A stretch of DNA of 64,000 nt from Candidula unifasciata (lineage: Eukaryota; Mollusca; Gastropoda; Stylommatophora; Geomitridae): assembly GCA_905116865.2 (NCBI GenBank), contig CAJHNH020002693.1, positions 139,079 through 203,078 on the forward strand; not shown here. Reading direction: 5' to 3'. Below are more model-generated notes on this DNA. The model worked only from the letters and a program-made list of their open reading frames with translations. It did not search any database and was not told the DNA's origin. The stretch's first letter is position 1.

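Overview
This is a repeat-rich animal genomic window. It holds spliced genes with introns of several kilobases, tRNA-derived SINEs, many decayed non-LTR retrotransposon 3' ends, MITE-like elements, minisatellites and microsatellites. Nothing looks bacterial or viral. The gene content and the mix of repeats suggest a lophotrochozoan, most likely a gastropod or other mollusc. That assignment is inference, not something the sequence proves.

Two real protein-coding genes can be built exon by exon, and they converge tail to tail. (1) Plus strand, left end (231 to about 8.2 or 8.8 kb): the 3' part of an ionotropic glutamate receptor gene. Three exons encode the second half of the ligand-binding domain, the fourth membrane helix and the start of the cytoplasmic tail. 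A plausible last exon follows at 8626-8787. (2) Minus strand, 24.26 kb to the right edge: the 3' part of ARMC3 (armadillo repeat-containing 3). Thirteen exons with consistent phases give 556 codons plus a stop: ARM repeats, a charged linker, and the C-terminal EDR1/CTR1/ARMC3 peptidase-like domain. Its first exons lie beyond position 64000.

Between and inside these genes nearly everything recognisable is repetitive. About 8.8-24 kb is intergenic. It contains a Mutator-like transposase fossil, a pogo/Tigger-like non-autonomous element, an internally deleted mariner fossil, LINE 3' ends, SINEs and long microsatellites. ARMC3 introns hold an almost complete RTE/CR1-like non-LTR element (53224-56440, antisense to ARMC3, inactivated), TTAA-ended hairpin MITEs, many SINE copies, homopolymers of 27-248 bases, and six minisatellites.

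The most unusual signal is the relation of ARMC3 minisatellites to splice sites. In intron 3 the repeat unit (about 45 bp) is a tandem duplication of the exon 3/intron junction itself, so about a dozen extra GTAAGT donors follow the true one. In intron 1 a 44-bp unit also starts at the donor. In intron 10 a 53-bp array begins about 25 nt after the donor and fills most of the intron. The glutamate receptor is also notable: it has a Trp-Asp pair where glutamate-gated subunits usually carry Glu, as in glycine/D-serine-binding subunits.
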